64,000 nt of DNA, taken from the NCBI RefSeq assembly GCF_003583765.1, contig NZ_QXQA01000001.1, positions 62,001 through 126,000 of the forward strand, given 5' to 3'. Positions 1-8,781 of this stretch are shown piece after piece; position 1 is the stretch's first letter; each line of letters begins with the position of its first letter. Origin of the DNA: Paenibacillus nanensis. GTDB taxonomy: Bacteria > Bacillota > Bacilli > Paenibacillales > Paenibacillaceae. The notes beneath the pieces are model-generated. The model made no database searches. It saw only the letters and a program-made list of their open reading frames with translations, and was not told the DNA's origin. Both the position numbers and the translations under genes were made by a program.

Positions 1-111
1 ACGCTGAATTCGGCTAAAGTGTTTATTGCGATGGTGCCGATGTTGATCGTGTATCCTTTCTTGCAAAAATACTTCGTATCGGGCATTATGCTGGGCGCCG
101 TGAAGGAGTAA
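1..111 (+). CDS. Sugar ABC transporter permease, C-terminal fragment
   Basis: Only the last 36 codons are in the window. They read in frame from base 1 and end at TAA. The fragment carries the typical end of LplC/YtcP-type carbohydrate permeases: a last membrane helix around [11 protein letters not shown] followed by a short G-rich tail with [11 protein letters not shown]. It closely resembles the C-terminus of the complete permease at 61251-62159, so it is probably the second membrane subunit of a sugar ABC importer whose other genes lie upstream. Confidence 0.85.
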   Translation, partial: TLNSAKVFIAMVPMLIVYPFLQKYFVSGIMLGAVKE

Positions 112-148
112 AACCGGCGCTTTCCGCGATTTGCCGCTGCTAAACATG

Positions 149-178
149 AAAAACCGACCGGATCCGGTCGGTTTTTTT
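149..178 (+). terminator. Rho-independent terminator after the permease
   Basis: A perfect inverted repeat AAACCGACCGGA/TCCGGTCGGTTT is followed by a T run, 40 bases after the permease stop. The rest of 112-331 holds nothing else I can name. Confidence 0.85.
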
Positions 179-331
179 GTGAACTGATTGGAGACAAAGT
201 GCTTTCGTTAATCAGAAGACCAATTTGCCTTTGCCTCCTTTTTCTTCGATGAAAGACATGATTGCTGCCTGAAATCTATAAAATGAGGAAAGGATGTTGG
301 AACGGCTTGAAGATGAAGGGGGATCGGTATC

Positions 332-991
332 TTGCGTTCAATAAGCGTTAAAAGAACGGCGAGCGGATATGTGCAGGCAACCTTTCAAGCGGCCGTCGAC
401 GCGGTCATACCCCCTGTCTTTCAAGGAAGCGGCGGCTCCATTCAGATAGTGGGGGCGGCTCAGCTGGGGGTACATAAGTATGTGATCCGGCAGCTCGACC
501 ATTCGCAATTTATTCCCGTCGGCATGCCTGTCGAGCCTTTAATGAGCTTATCCATGTCGACAGCCGTGATGCTGGATGCCGGTGCGGAAGAGCTTGTTCA
601 TATAGGCGCCATGACCGATCCGGTGAGCCGCATGCTTTATCCTGAAGGAGGAACGTTTTCCGCGCTATCGCGAATCAATAGGCTGAAGGCCATTGCTTTA
701 ATAAACCAGCTTGCCATCCCTATTCATGCCCTGCCGTTTCCTTATCAAAACAACCCCGGATTGATCCAAACGATGATGGAATCGTTACACCAATTAACGA
801 TGTTTGGTTATTATTCGGAGTGGTTCGGCTACGGAAGGACCCGCTGCTTGCCGCCGGAAGAACAGAGGGTGGAATGCTTTCCGCCGGGCTGGCGGATGAG
901 CGGGTATCCGGGGCCTTCGTTCGGGTACCGGGGTCTTCGGGGATTCCTATTAAAATATCCGCATCAAAAAGGAGCCGACGGTTATGAATAA
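332..991 (+). CDS. Small partner subunit of a GMC oxidoreductase (gluconate 2-dehydrogenase subunit 3-like)
   Basis: This 219-residue protein starts at TTG, 9 bases after an AAGGGGGA ribosome binding site. Residues 17-55 (FQAAVDAVIPP, then AAQLGVHKYVIRQL) resemble the helical start of the gluconate 2-dehydrogenase subunit 3 family, which pairs with GMC flavoproteins. No clear Tat or Sec signal is visible. The frame overlaps the downstream GMC gene by 8 bases, so the two are translationally coupled and probably form one complex. The family assignment rests on a weak local pattern and on context; the second half is unrecognised. Confidence 0.55.
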   Translation: MRSISVKRTASGYVQATFQAAVDAVIPPVFQGSGGSIQIVGAAQLGVHKYVIRQLDHSQFIPVGMPVEPLMSLSMSTAVMLDAGAEELVHIGAMTDPVSRMLYPEGGTFSALSRINRLKAIALINQLAIPIHALPFPYQNNPGLIQTMMESLHQLTMFGYYSEWFGYGRTRCLPPEEQRVECFPPGWRMSGYPGPSFGYRGLRGFLLKYPHQKGADGYE

Positions 992-2690
992 TCCCAATGT
1001 TATTGTAATTGGTTCCGGCGGCGGGGGGGCGGTCGTCGCCAAAGAGCTCGGGGAAAAGGGATTAAAGGTGGTAGTCCTCGAAGCGGGCCCGTGGTACGGC
1101 AATTCACAGTGGCCTGATCCGGGCCGGAGAGGCGCGGCTGGGAGCAGCTCAAGTCCTAAGGATCTGGATATCGCGCTCTTCAGAAATCAATATACAAAGT
1201 TTGAAGGTGAAATGAATGACTTGATAACGGGCAGATTGCGGTGGGGGCCTGCGGACAGAAACCGGCCGCCATGGTTTCGGAATTTATCAGAACGGGGCTT
1301 TGTATGGCAAGTTGCCGGCGTTGGAGGGACGACGCAGGTGTATTTGGCCAACTCGCCCCGCGCTTTCCCCGAGGCTGTTGAACATATATGGCCGATCTCT
1401 TATCGCGAGCTGATTCCTTATTATGAGAAGGTCGAAGCGACGCTGCCGGTTGAGTTTGCCCCGACGACGGCGAAAGAAGAGCTTTTTTACTACGGCGCAA
1501 AAAAAGCGGGATGGCCGCTGATCAAGACGCTGAATGTGACAAGTCCGGGCTATCGCCCTCAGCCGAATGCCATTCTTCCCCCCAATAAAAGCTTAATGAA
1601 CCCGGCCTATTCTTTGGAGCAGCTAGCAAGAATGGAAGGATGTACGCTTGCCGGTCATTGTATCAATGGATGTCCGCATGGCCCTTCTATGGATAAGGTT
1701 GCGAAGCGCTCGACGAATGTCAGCTACGTCCCGTTAGCGCTGCAGACAGGAAATGTTACAATCAGGCCGAATGCTTTCGCCACCCGGATTATGACGGATC
1801 GTCACGCCGCAGATGGGCTGACCGCTATCGGGGTACAATTCCGGGATACGTGGACCGGCGAGACGGAAGAGCTGCGGGCGGAAGCTGTAGTCATGGCTGC
1901 CGGTTGTATCGAAAGCCCGCGGCTTTGGCTGAATTCGGGCTTGCCTCAAAATCCGTGGGTAGGCAAAGGCATGGTTAACCATTATATGGATTGGGTCACG
2001 GGACTTTTTGACGAAAGAGATTTAATGTCCGTCCTGGGTAGCACGAGTACGGAGCCTTTTGTTGGCCATACATCGGGAGCGCGGCTAGACTATCCGGGAC
2101 TAGGTTCGATACTGGTGACAGGATTAAGCCCCGGATTAACCGGCTCTATGAGCTTTGGATTGAGCCAGGCCGGCTATGCCTCGCACCCTTACTCCGCCGG
2201 AATATCCGCATTCGGACAAGGCTGGGTTGTTGGGGCGGAGTTTCAGGAGTGGATGTTCAATTACCGGAGAACGCTCAGCATAGCTATTTTGACGGATGAT
2301 GACGTTGATTCGCGAAATGGGGTTACGCTCGACCCTATGCTGAAGGATGAGCATGGGTCTCTTCCAAAAATCAGATATGTTCCTGGACGGAAAGCGAGGA
2401 GAAACCGTAAAGAGCTTATTAAAATCGCAATAGATCTATTATATAAAGCGGGAGCCAGGAAAGTGCAGCTTTCGGATTGGCCGGCTTCCTTATTGATTCA
2501 TATCGAAAGCACGATGAGGATGGGGGTTGTTGTCGACGAAAACGGCGAAGCTTTTCAGGTAAGCCGTTTATACATTGCCGATAACAGCGTACATTTCAAC
2601 GGATTGGGCGGCGTCAATCCAACCTTGACCACTCAGGCATTGGCGACAAGGACGGCTGAGAAGCTGATTGACAAATATTTTGGGGATTAA
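984..2690 (+). CDS. GMC family FAD-dependent oxidoreductase
   Basis: A 568-residue flavoprotein. The N-terminal Rossmann motif (VIVIGSGGGGAVVAKEL, then VVVLEAG) binds FAD. A GMC-type region AGVGGTTQVYLANSPRAF lies near residue 115. The C-terminal GMC_oxred_C part contains HIESTMRMG and NGLGGVNPTLTTQALA, with the His and Asn expected at the active site. A Cys-containing stretch (AGHCINGCPHG, near residue 220) resembles the cysteine patch of gluconate/fructose dehydrogenase large subunits. It probably oxidises a polyol or sugar acid with the small subunit encoded just upstream; the substrate cannot be read from sequence. The ribosome binding site AAGGAG lies inside the upstream gene. Confidence 0.85.
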   Translation: MNNPNVIVIGSGGGGAVVAKELGEKGLKVVVLEAGPWYGNSQWPDPGRRGAAGSSSSPKDLDIALFRNQYTKFEGEMNDLITGRLRWGPADRNRPPWFRNLSERGFVWQVAGVGGTTQVYLANSPRAFPEAVEHIWPISYRELIPYYEKVEATLPVEFAPTTAKEELFYYGAKKAGWPLIKTLNVTSPGYRPQPNAILPPNKSLMNPAYSLEQLARMEGCTLAGHCINGCPHGPSMDKVAKRSTNVSYVPLALQTGNVTIRPNAFATRIMTDRHAADGLTAIGVQFRDTWTGETEELRAEAVVMAAGCIESPRLWLNSGLPQNPWVGKGMVNHYMDWVTGLFDERDLMSVLGSTSTEPFVGHTSGARLDYPGLGSILVTGLSPGLTGSMSFGLSQAGYASHPYSAGISAFGQGWVVGAEFQEWMFNYRRTLSIAILTDDDVDSRNGVTLDPMLKDEHGSLPKIRYVPGRKARRNRKELIKIAIDLLYKAGARKVQLSDWPASLLIHIESTMRMGVVVDENGEAFQVSRLYIADNSVHFNGLGGVNPTLTTQALATRTAEKLIDKYFGD

Positions 2691-2750
2691 CCCAATTATG
2701 CATAAATAAGCAAGCGGAGGATGAAGCTAACGAAAAAAGGAGCTTTGGTA

Positions 2751-3299
2751 ATGAACTTTTTGGAGATATTGAAAGACATGATCGATCCGTTTATGGATGA
2801 TAAAAAGCCGCCGCTGAATGTCGGAGAAGTGATGAATCTTTGGTTCTATTTGACGGCAACCGAACAGACGATGCGCGGGGAGCAGGTGTCCTTCAATATT
2901 GTGCAAGACCCCCAGCTGAGGGATCGAATCGAAGACGTCATTAACAACGTGCACCGTCCTATTCTTCATGAACTGCAGGAGTTTTTGAATAAGGAGGGGG
3001 TTCCGCTTCCAAAGCCAACGCCGGAGAAAGCGGTGGGCGACTTTCGAACGATTCCGGACAATGCCAAGTTATCCGATGCAGAAGTAGCGCATCTGCTAAG
3101 CTTCAATATTGTGCTTGGGATTAACTATGCTTGCAGGGGACTGACGGAGTCGGTTCGTCCTGATGTGGCGGCCTTATTTGCAAAATTTCAAATGAAAAAA
3201 TTAGCCTTTTCCGTTACGCTGAAGAAATTGCTGCAAGAGAAGGGCTGGCTGCTCGCGCCGCCTGATTTCAAGCCAGGCTCTGCTGGCAGCGGGTCTTGA
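2751..3299 (+). CDS. DUF3231 family protein
   Basis: 182 residues from the ATG at 2751, which has AAAAAAGGAG 8 bases upstream. An earlier in-frame ATG at 2721 directly abuts its own GGAGG and is less likely. The protein is all helical in appearance, with paired segments MNLWFYLTATEQTMRGEQVSFN and VAHLLSFNIVLGINYACRGL resembling the four-helix bundles of DUF3231, a family common in endospore-forming Bacillales. The biochemical role is unknown. It follows the GMC gene by 60 bases and may share its transcript. Confidence 0.6.
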   Translation: MNFLEILKDMIDPFMDDKKPPLNVGEVMNLWFYLTATEQTMRGEQVSFNIVQDPQLRDRIEDVINNVHRPILHELQEFLNKEGVPLPKPTPEKAVGDFRTIPDNAKLSDAEVAHLLSFNIVLGINYACRGLTESVRPDVAALFAKFQMKKLAFSVTLKKLLQEKGWLLAPPDFKPGSAGSGS

Positions 3300-3308
3300 G
3301 ATGAATGA

Positions 3309-3340
3309 TAAAACCCGGCCGAAAAGAAGCCGGGTTTCGC
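3309..3340. terminator. Bidirectional terminator between convergent genes
   Basis: The stem AAACCCGGC/GCCGGGTTT sits between the DUF3231 gene and the convergent membrane-protein gene. It has a short T run on each strand. Confidence 0.7.
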
Positions 3341-3366
3341 TATGCTTGGGGAGATTAGAAGCCTCG

Positions 3367-3915
3367 TTATAGATTGTAGCTCCTCCGATGGTATAACCAT
3401 GACGCGAGCAAGTATATCGCAAAATAAATAGGAAGAGAGTACATCGGACTCCACCGCAGCTCTTCGTAAAACTCCAAAAATTCTAGCAGAGGTTCTGAGA
3501 CAAAAGAATTGAAAATAGCGAAAAAAGCTGCTTTCCAATACGGAGAAATGCGCGGCTTGAACTGAAGCAAGGTCATGATAAGAACAGGGAACAGGCAGAA
3601 ATCATAAGGGATGTAGGAAGGCGCGAAAGGAATGGCATCGACCGGATAGTACCAGTAGCCGAGATCGACGCCGATAAAATCCATCCATGCGGTCAGAAAC
3701 ATCGTAAAAAAGCCGATCGAAAGCAGCCGGAGCGTACTGCCTCTTTTGCGGAAAATAGCCCAAATAACCCAAGGGGCAATGGTGAGCACAACGCTGACCC
3801 ACCATCTCCAGGAGAACAAAATTTCTTCCGTCCACAAGGACATGTATTGCGCATTGGTTTCAGCATTTTGCTGATAAAGCTCTCTAATTTTTTTCAGAAG
3901 CTCATCGTTACTCAT
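3367..3915 (-). CDS. Multi-pass membrane protein, CBO0543-like
   Basis: 182 residues from the ATG at 3915 (MSNDELLKKIREL), preceded by AGAGG; an upstream ATG at 3951 gives 194 residues. About five hydrophobic helices are visible. Conserved-looking features are a D-x-I-GVDLGYWYYPV segment, a YDFCLFPVLIM helix and an acidic SEPLLEFLEFYEEL loop. This resembles the CBO0543 family of uncharacterised Firmicute membrane proteins. It shares overall architecture with the proteins at 13817-14332 and 29116-29631. Function unknown. Confidence 0.6.
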   Translation of the reverse strand: MSNDELLKKIRELYQQNAETNAQYMSLWTEEILFSWRWWVSVVLTIAPWVIWAIFRKRGSTLRLLSIGFFTMFLTAWMDFIGVDLGYWYYPVDAIPFAPSYIPYDFCLFPVLIMTLLQFKPRISPYWKAAFFAIFNSFVSEPLLEFLEFYEELRWSPMYSLPIYFAIYLLASWLYHRRSYNL

Positions 3916-4047
3916 AGCAAGCATCCTCTTTAACATTTTCTTCCACATCATATTTCCCCATGACGAGCTGTTATATGCGCGAGCGCGTGCGGTCTTTTCA
4001 AAGCTGCCTTGACGCGATCAAACTTTTGTTGTAGTCTGGAAACCAGA

Positions 4048-4073
4048 GAAAACAAAAATGTTTACTTGTTTTC
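4048..4073. promoter_or_regulatory. Candidate TetR-type operator for the yvaD-like operon
   Basis: A perfect 8-base inverted repeat GAAAACAA/TTGTTTTC with a 10-base spacer lies 25 bases before the first gene of an operon that encodes a TetR regulator. A second short palindrome, TCTGGAAACCAGA, lies just upstream. Size and position suit an autoregulatory TetR site. Inference from pattern only. Confidence 0.55.
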
Positions 4074-4097
4074 CGCGTTCTTGAAGGGGGGAGACGT

Positions 4098-4496
4098 GTG
4101 AGCAAAGTACTTAGGTCGTTCATGCTGGTGACGGATGTCGGGTTTATCGTGTATTGGATCATTGTCGGCTTACACCTTATTCCTAAGGAATTTCTTTATA
4201 AAGATTACGACAATGAATTGCTCGTAGCGTGGAATATGTCCTTTATCCCTTTGGACCTTGTCATCTCATGGACCGGGCTTTTAAGTCTTTATATGTATAA
4301 GAGGAAGCTCGCGTCGTGGTCGTCCCTATGTATGATTTCGTTAAGTCTGACCTTCTGCTCGGGACTTCAAGCGATAGCGTTCTGGGCGCTGCGGCATGAT
4401 TTTGACCCGTTCTGGTGGATTCCGAATGTGTTCCTGCTTATATACCCGCTGTTTTTTATTCCTAAGTTAATGAGGGCTAGCTTAGCCGCACAATAA
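4098..4496 (+). CDS. yvaD: YvaD-like (DUF5360) membrane protein
   Basis: 132 residues from a GTG start behind GGGGGGAG. Four hydrophobic helices with short polar loops fill the protein. Length, topology and motifs such as VAWNMSFIPLDLVISWTGL fit the DUF5360/YvaD family of Bacillus. The next two genes encode a TetR regulator and an SMR transporter, the same gene types as the yvaDEF cluster of B. subtilis, which supports the call. Function is unknown; by context it may act with the small transporter. Confidence 0.65.
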   Translation: MSKVLRSFMLVTDVGFIVYWIIVGLHLIPKEFLYKDYDNELLVAWNMSFIPLDLVISWTGLLSLYMYKRKLASWSSLCMISLSLTFCSGLQAIAFWALRHDFDPFWWIPNVFLLIYPLFFIPKLMRASLAAQ

Positions 4497-4515
4497 AAAT
4501 GAACGGATGTGAAGG

Positions 4516-5070
4516 ATGAAAGACAACATTGCGCAGACCGCCCTTTCGGAAATGATGCGGCGGGGGTTGAAGTTTTCCATTCGAGATATTGCCGGCCAGC
4601 TTGGCATAAGCACGAAGACGGTTTATCAGTACTTCGAGTCGAAGGAGCAGATCATCGGCTATATCGTCGAGCAATCCATAGCAGATATGAAGCAAGCGGA
4701 AATGGAAGTGTACCGCGACAGCTCGCTCTCCATTCAACAAAAGCTTAAAAAAATGCTAGTGCTGCTGCCTCGCGGCGTATTTATCGATGTGAGACTTCTG
4801 CAAGAGCTCAAATTGCGTTACCCGGAGCAATGGAAAGAGGTCGATCATCATATTAATCACGGATGGGATAAGATTCGGCAATTGGCGAAGATGGGGGTAG
4901 ACAGCGGGGATTATCGCCCGTTCGATATGGAGCTGCTCATTCAAATGTACGTTGGGGCGCTGCACCGGCTAATGGATGATGAGGTTAAAGACGGGAAGGA
5001 GCTGCCGCTCGAAAAGGCATTAGGGAACATGGTCGACATTTTATTGGAGGGTATTGTCAGTAGACGCTAA
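4516..5070 (+). CDS. TetR/AcrR family transcriptional regulator
   Basis: 184 residues. The N-terminal helix-turn-helix is clear at residues 20-50 (FSIRDIAGQLGISTKTVYQYF, then ESKEQIIGYIV). The rest is an all-helical ligand-binding and dimerisation domain without a recognisable ligand signature. The gene lies between the YvaD-like gene and the SMR transporter on the same strand with about 20-base gaps. It likely represses this operon through the palindrome at 4048-4073 and releases it when a toxic compound binds. Confidence 0.85.
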   Translation: MKDNIAQTALSEMMRRGLKFSIRDIAGQLGISTKTVYQYFESKEQIIGYIVEQSIADMKQAEMEVYRDSSLSIQQKLKKMLVLLPRGVFIDVRLLQELKLRYPEQWKEVDHHINHGWDKIRQLAKMGVDSGDYRPFDMELLIQMYVGALHRLMDDEVKDGKELPLEKALGNMVDILLEGIVSRR

Positions 5071-5089
5071 AGACTAGGAGGCGATCGGC

Positions 5090-5422
5090 ATAAAAGCTTA
5101 TTTATTTCTAACGTTTGCAATCTTGAGTGAGCTGTTGGGCACTTCCATGCTCAAGGCATCGGACGGATTTACGAAGCTGTATCCAAGTATAGCGACGGTC
5201 ATTAGCTTTGGTCTCGCTTTCTACTTGCTCTCCTTGTCTCTGCAGCATATTCCGCTAGGCACAGCTTACGCGATATGGTCAGGGGCAGGCACCGCGATTA
5301 CTGCAATCGTAGGAGTCGTGATTTGGAAAGAAACTGTCAGTGTAACGACAGTCGCTGGAATTCTGCTCATAATCGCGGGCGTAGTCATTCTCAATTTAAA
5401 AGTCGCTTCGCAATCAGGATGA
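5090..5422 (+). CDS. SMR family efflux transporter with an apparent ATA start codon
   Basis: The product is a typical 110-residue small multidrug resistance protein with four helices. The conserved membrane Glu is at position 14 (FAILSELLGTSMLK), and SMR motifs AYAIWSGAGTA and IWKETVS follow. The natural N-terminus KAYLFLTFAIL is preceded by ATA at 5090, exactly 8 bases after a perfect AGGAGG. In-frame TAG at 5075 rules out an earlier start, and the next start-like codon (TTG 5123) would remove most of helix 1. Either AUA initiates poorly here or a G-to-A mutation has silenced the gene. Confidence 0.75.
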   Translation: MKAYLFLTFAILSELLGTSMLKASDGFTKLYPSIATVISFGLAFYLLSLSLQHIPLGTAYAIWSGAGTAITAIVGVVIWKETVSVTTVAGILLIIAGVVILNLKVASQSG

Positions 5423-5434
5423 CCCTGACATTAG

Positions 5435-5460
5435 ACCCGGCCTTTCAAGGCCGGGTTTTT
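5435..5460 (+). terminator. Terminator of the yvaD-like operon
   Basis: Stem ACCCGGCC/GGCCGGGT with loop TTTCAA and a T run, 12 bases past the SMR stop. Confidence 0.9.
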
Positions 5461-5492
5461 GCATGACTGGAAAATAATTTAATTAAAAGCCA

Positions 5493-5521
5493 TTGACACT
5501 AGAAGCCCCTTCCAGTATGAT
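5493..5521 (+). promoter_or_regulatory. SigA promoter of the siderophore operon
   Basis: TTGACA, a 17-base spacer and TATGAT form a near-consensus vegetative promoter. Transcription would start within or next to the Fur box at 5533-5547. Confidence 0.8.
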
Positions 5522-5532
5522 CATGCATAGAA

Positions 5533-5547
5533 TGATAATCATTATCA
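5533..5547. promoter_or_regulatory. Fur box
   Basis: TGATAATCATTATCA is a perfect 7-1-7 inverted repeat, the classic Fur site of Bacillales. Lying just downstream of the -10 box, it should block transcription of the siderophore uptake operon when iron is plentiful. Confidence 0.92.
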
Positions 5548-5654
5548 ATTATGAGGCTGCAAGTCCTCTCTGATACACGTCACCATGTAAGCATCTGCGA
5601 GATGATTATCGGTCGATATTTTCTATACCTATTTTTGAAGGGGAGAAGTTTATC

Positions 5655-6701
5655 ATGTTCAAGTCTAAAAAGGGAACGGCCATTATGGTGTTATTACTGA
5701 TGGTTGCGCTCGTCATCGCGGCCTGCGGACAAAACAGTCCGAAAAATGGGGGAGAGCAGCAAACGCAGCAAGAGGAAACGGCCGGCGAGAACCAAAATGC
5801 GCAAAATGCCGGGAATAAAGCGGAAGCGCAGGATGTTCGCACGATTGAACACGCGATGGGAACAACGGAAATTAAGGGCACGCCGCAGCGAGTCGTTACG
5901 CTGTATCAAGGCGCAAACGATATCGCGATTGCTCTAGGCGTCAAGCCTGTCGGCATCGTGGAGTCTTGGGCTGAGCAGCCGGTATACGAATATTTGAGGG
6001 CGGATCTGGACGGCATTCCGCTTGTCGGCGAGGAGACGCAGCCGAATTTGGAGGAAATTTCGAAGCTGAAACCGGATTTAATTGTTGCATCCAAGCTTCG
6101 TCATGAGGAAATTTACGAGCAGCTGTCTCAAATCGCTCCGACGATTACGCACGAGACGGTATTCAAATTCAAAGATACGGTTCAGATGATGGGCCAGGCG
6201 TTGAACAAAGAAGACGAGGCGGCTAAGCTGCTTGCCGATTGGGATGCGCGGGTTGCCGATTTCAAAACGAAAATTGCGGCGAAGCTGGGCGACCAGTGGC
6301 CGATCGAAACCTCGGTGCTCAATTTCAGATCCGACCATTCGCGTATATACGTGACGGGCTATGCGGGAGATATTCTGGAGGAGCTGGGCTTTGTCCGTTC
6401 GGGCTATCAGCAGGAGGAAGCCGAGAAAGGAACAGTCGTTGTGAAGCTGACGGACAAAGAGAGCATTCCAAGTATGGATGCGGATGTGTTCTTCGTCTTC
6501 CTATCCGATCCGGGCAATGAAGAGGCGGTCCAGAAAACGTATGAGGAATGGACGAATCACCCGCTTTGGCAAAACCTGAAAGCCGTGAAAGCGAACCAGG
6601 TTTATCAGATCGACGAGGTCGTATGGAATCTGGGCGGCGGAATCACTTCCGCGAATCTGCTGCTGGATCAGCTGTACGAACATTTTGAACTGGAGAAATA
6701 A
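5655..6701 (+). CDS. Iron-siderophore ABC transporter, substrate-binding lipoprotein
   Basis: 348 residues. The start has GAAGGGGAG upstream. A lipoprotein signal ends in LVIAAC (Cys near 24), followed by an N/Q/E-rich linker that lifts the domain off the membrane. The mature part has the class III (FecB/FeuA) layout: TPQRVVTLYQGANDIAIALG, the region YLRADLDGIPLVGEETQPNLEEISKLKPDLIV, and a final tail IDEVVWNLGGGITSANLLLDQL. It captures a ferric siderophore outside the membrane and hands it to the FecCD permeases encoded next. No ATPase gene lies in this operon. Regulated by the Fur box at 5533-5547. Confidence 0.9.
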   Translation: MFKSKKGTAIMVLLLMVALVIAACGQNSPKNGGEQQTQQEETAGENQNAQNAGNKAEAQDVRTIEHAMGTTEIKGTPQRVVTLYQGANDIAIALGVKPVGIVESWAEQPVYEYLRADLDGIPLVGEETQPNLEEISKLKPDLIVASKLRHEEIYEQLSQIAPTITHETVFKFKDTVQMMGQALNKEDEAAKLLADWDARVADFKTKIAAKLGDQWPIETSVLNFRSDHSRIYVTGYAGDILEELGFVRSGYQQEEAEKGTVVVKLTDKESIPSMDADVFFVFLSDPGNEEAVQKTYEEWTNHPLWQNLKAVKANQVYQIDEVVWNLGGGITSANLLLDQLYEHFELEK

Positions 6702-6703
6702 AG

Positions 6704-7717
6704 ATGACGCATTTATTTCCCCGAGCAGGAGCGAAATGGTTGGGGCTGGGATTCGCGCTGCTTCTCTTCCTGTCCGCTTTTGCGGCAAGTCTGGCCTTTG
6801 GCCAAACGCCGATCAGACTCAGCGTCGTGTGGGAAGCTTTGTTCCATTACGACAAATCGGTGCAGGAGCACGTCATCATTACCACTTCGCGTCTTTCGCG
6901 CTCAGCGATAGCGGCGGTCATTGGAGCGAGCCTGGCGATAGCCGGGGCGCTCCTTCAGGCTTTGACGAAGAATGCGCTGGCGTCGCCCAGCACCTTCGGC
7001 ATTAACTCGGGCGCCATCTTTTTTATCGTGGCGGCCGCGGCCTTCTTTTCGGTAAGCTCGATGGTTCATTATATGTGGATCGCTTTCGCGGGGGCGGCGG
7101 CGGCCGCTCTGATGGTGTATGGGCTCGGCTCCGCCGGGAGAAGCGGGATGTCGCCGATGAAGTTCGTGCTTGCGGGCGCAGCGATTACCGCATTATTCGT
7201 TTCGTTAACGCAGGGCGTGCTGGTCACCGACGAGCAGAGTCTGGAAAGCGTGCTGTTCTGGCTCGCCGGCTCCGTTGCCGGCAGGTCGGTCGAAATGCTG
7301 CTTCCGATTTTGCCCTTTATGGTCGGCGGCTGGATCGCCGCTTTGGTAATGGGTCACTCGGTGAATATTTTGACATCGGGCGAGGATGTAGCCAAAGGAC
7401 TGGGGCAAAAAACGATTTGGGTCAAAACCGCGATGATCGTGGTCATCGTCTTGCTGGCCGGAGGCTCCGTCTCGGTCGGCGGCGCGATCGGATTTATCGG
7501 TCTCATTATCCCTCATATCGCGCGCGGGCTGGTAGGGATCGACTACCGGTGGATCATTCCGTACTGCGCCTTGCTGGGAGGAAGCTTGCTGCTGCTGGCC
7601 GATATAGCGGCTAGATTCGTCATTATGCCGCAGGAGATGCCGATCGGCGTCATGACCGCATTGATCGGAACGCCATTTTTTATTTACTTGGCACGAAGGA
7701 GGGCCGGCCGAACATGA
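6704..7717 (+). CDS. Iron-siderophore ABC transporter permease (FecCD family), subunit 1
   Basis: 337 residues with about nine to ten hydrophobic helices. FecCD landmarks include SRLSRSAIAAVIGASLAIAG near the N-terminus, ALASPSTFGINSGA, and the C-terminal GAIGFIGLIIPHIARGLVG region that contacts the ATPase. It starts 2 bases after the binding-protein gene and overlaps the next permease by 4 bases, so the operon is tightly coupled. With its partner it forms the membrane channel for ferric siderophore. Confidence 0.9.
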   Translation: MTHLFPRAGAKWLGLGFALLLFLSAFAASLAFGQTPIRLSVVWEALFHYDKSVQEHVIITTSRLSRSAIAAVIGASLAIAGALLQALTKNALASPSTFGINSGAIFFIVAAAAFFSVSSMVHYMWIAFAGAAAAALMVYGLGSAGRSGMSPMKFVLAGAAITALFVSLTQGVLVTDEQSLESVLFWLAGSVAGRSVEMLLPILPFMVGGWIAALVMGHSVNILTSGEDVAKGLGQKTIWVKTAMIVVIVLLAGGSVSVGGAIGFIGLIIPHIARGLVGIDYRWIIPYCALLGGSLLLLADIAARFVIMPQEMPIGVMTALIGTPFFIYLARRRAGRT

Positions 7718-8760
7718 ATCCTGACCTCCGTTATGAGAATCGCAGCCGTTCGGAAGCGGTAACCTCGATGCTGCTCAAAAAATTTGTTACGGTATTCGCC
7801 GTCCTGATCATTCTGACCGCTCTTCTGTTCCTGACGGGATTGTCGGTCGGCAGCACGATGCTGAACCCGCTTGAAGTGGTGAAGCATCTGCTAGGCGCGG
7901 GAAACGGCGAGCATACCTTTGTGATCGATACGCTGCGGCTGCCGCGTATGCTGCTGGCGATGCTGGCTGGAGCAGCGCTTGGCGCCGCGGGACTGATTAT
8001 GCAGGGGGTGGTCCGCAATCCGCTCGGCTCGCCGGATGTGGTCGGCGTAACGGGAGGCGCTTCCTTTGCCGCCGTCTTTTTTATCACGTTCTTGTCGGGC
8101 AGCGTAAGCATCAAGTGGCTGCCTTTTGCGGCGATCGCCGGCGCGGCGGTCGTGTCCGCGCTTATCTATGCCTTGGCTTGGAAAAAGGGCGTGACGCCCG
8201 TCCGCCTTGTGCTGGTCGGCATCGGTTTGGCTGCCTGCATGGGGGCGCTGACGACGATGATGATTGTTATGGGAGACAATTACTCGACGAGCAGCGCATA
8301 TCTTTGGATGACGGGAAGCGTATACGGCGCCAAGTGGAGCGATGTTTTTTCGCTTTTACCTTGGATCGTGGCGCTCATTCCGCTGTCTGTATTGTTCGCC
8401 AAAGCATCGGGCGTACTGGAGCTGGGGGATGAGGCGGCATCCGGTCTTGGCGTCAGGGTGCAGCTGCACCGGCTTGTCATGCTGGCGATCAGCGTGGGGC
8501 TGGCCGGCTCGGCCGTCGCGTTCGCGGGAGGGATCGGCTTCGTCGGGCTTATCGCGCCGCATATGGCGAGGAAGCTGGTCGGGCGCTCGTTCGTGTATTT
8601 GATTCCCGTATCGGCCTTGATCGGAAGCATGATTGTGGTTATTGCGGATATCGTCGCGCGGACCGCTTTTCTGCCTATGGATATTCCGGCCGGCGTGTTC
8701 GTATCGGGTATCGGGGCTCCGTTCTTTATCTATTTGCTTTACCGCAACCGACATCAATAA
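7714..8760 (+). CDS. Iron-siderophore ABC transporter permease (FecCD family), subunit 2
   Basis: 348 residues with the same topology as the preceding permease. Shared motifs are RLPRMLLAMLAGAALGAAGLIMQ, NPLGSPDVVGVTGGASFAAV and GGIGFVGLIAPHMARKLVG. The start ATG overlaps the previous stop (ATGA). Together the two permeases resemble FeuB/FeuC-type heterodimers. The energising ATPase must be encoded elsewhere; a shared ATPase is known for several Bacillus siderophore systems. Confidence 0.9.
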   Translation: MNPDLRYENRSRSEAVTSMLLKKFVTVFAVLIILTALLFLTGLSVGSTMLNPLEVVKHLLGAGNGEHTFVIDTLRLPRMLLAMLAGAALGAAGLIMQGVVRNPLGSPDVVGVTGGASFAAVFFITFLSGSVSIKWLPFAAIAGAAVVSALIYALAWKKGVTPVRLVLVGIGLAACMGALTTMMIVMGDNYSTSSAYLWMTGSVYGAKWSDVFSLLPWIVALIPLSVLFAKASGVLELGDEAASGLGVRVQLHRLVMLAISVGLAGSAVAFAGGIGFVGLIAPHMARKLVGRSFVYLIPVSALIGSMIVVIADIVARTAFLPMDIPAGVFVSGIGAPFFIYLLYRNRHQ

Positions 8761-8781
8761 GCTGTAAGGGAGAACTGCGAG

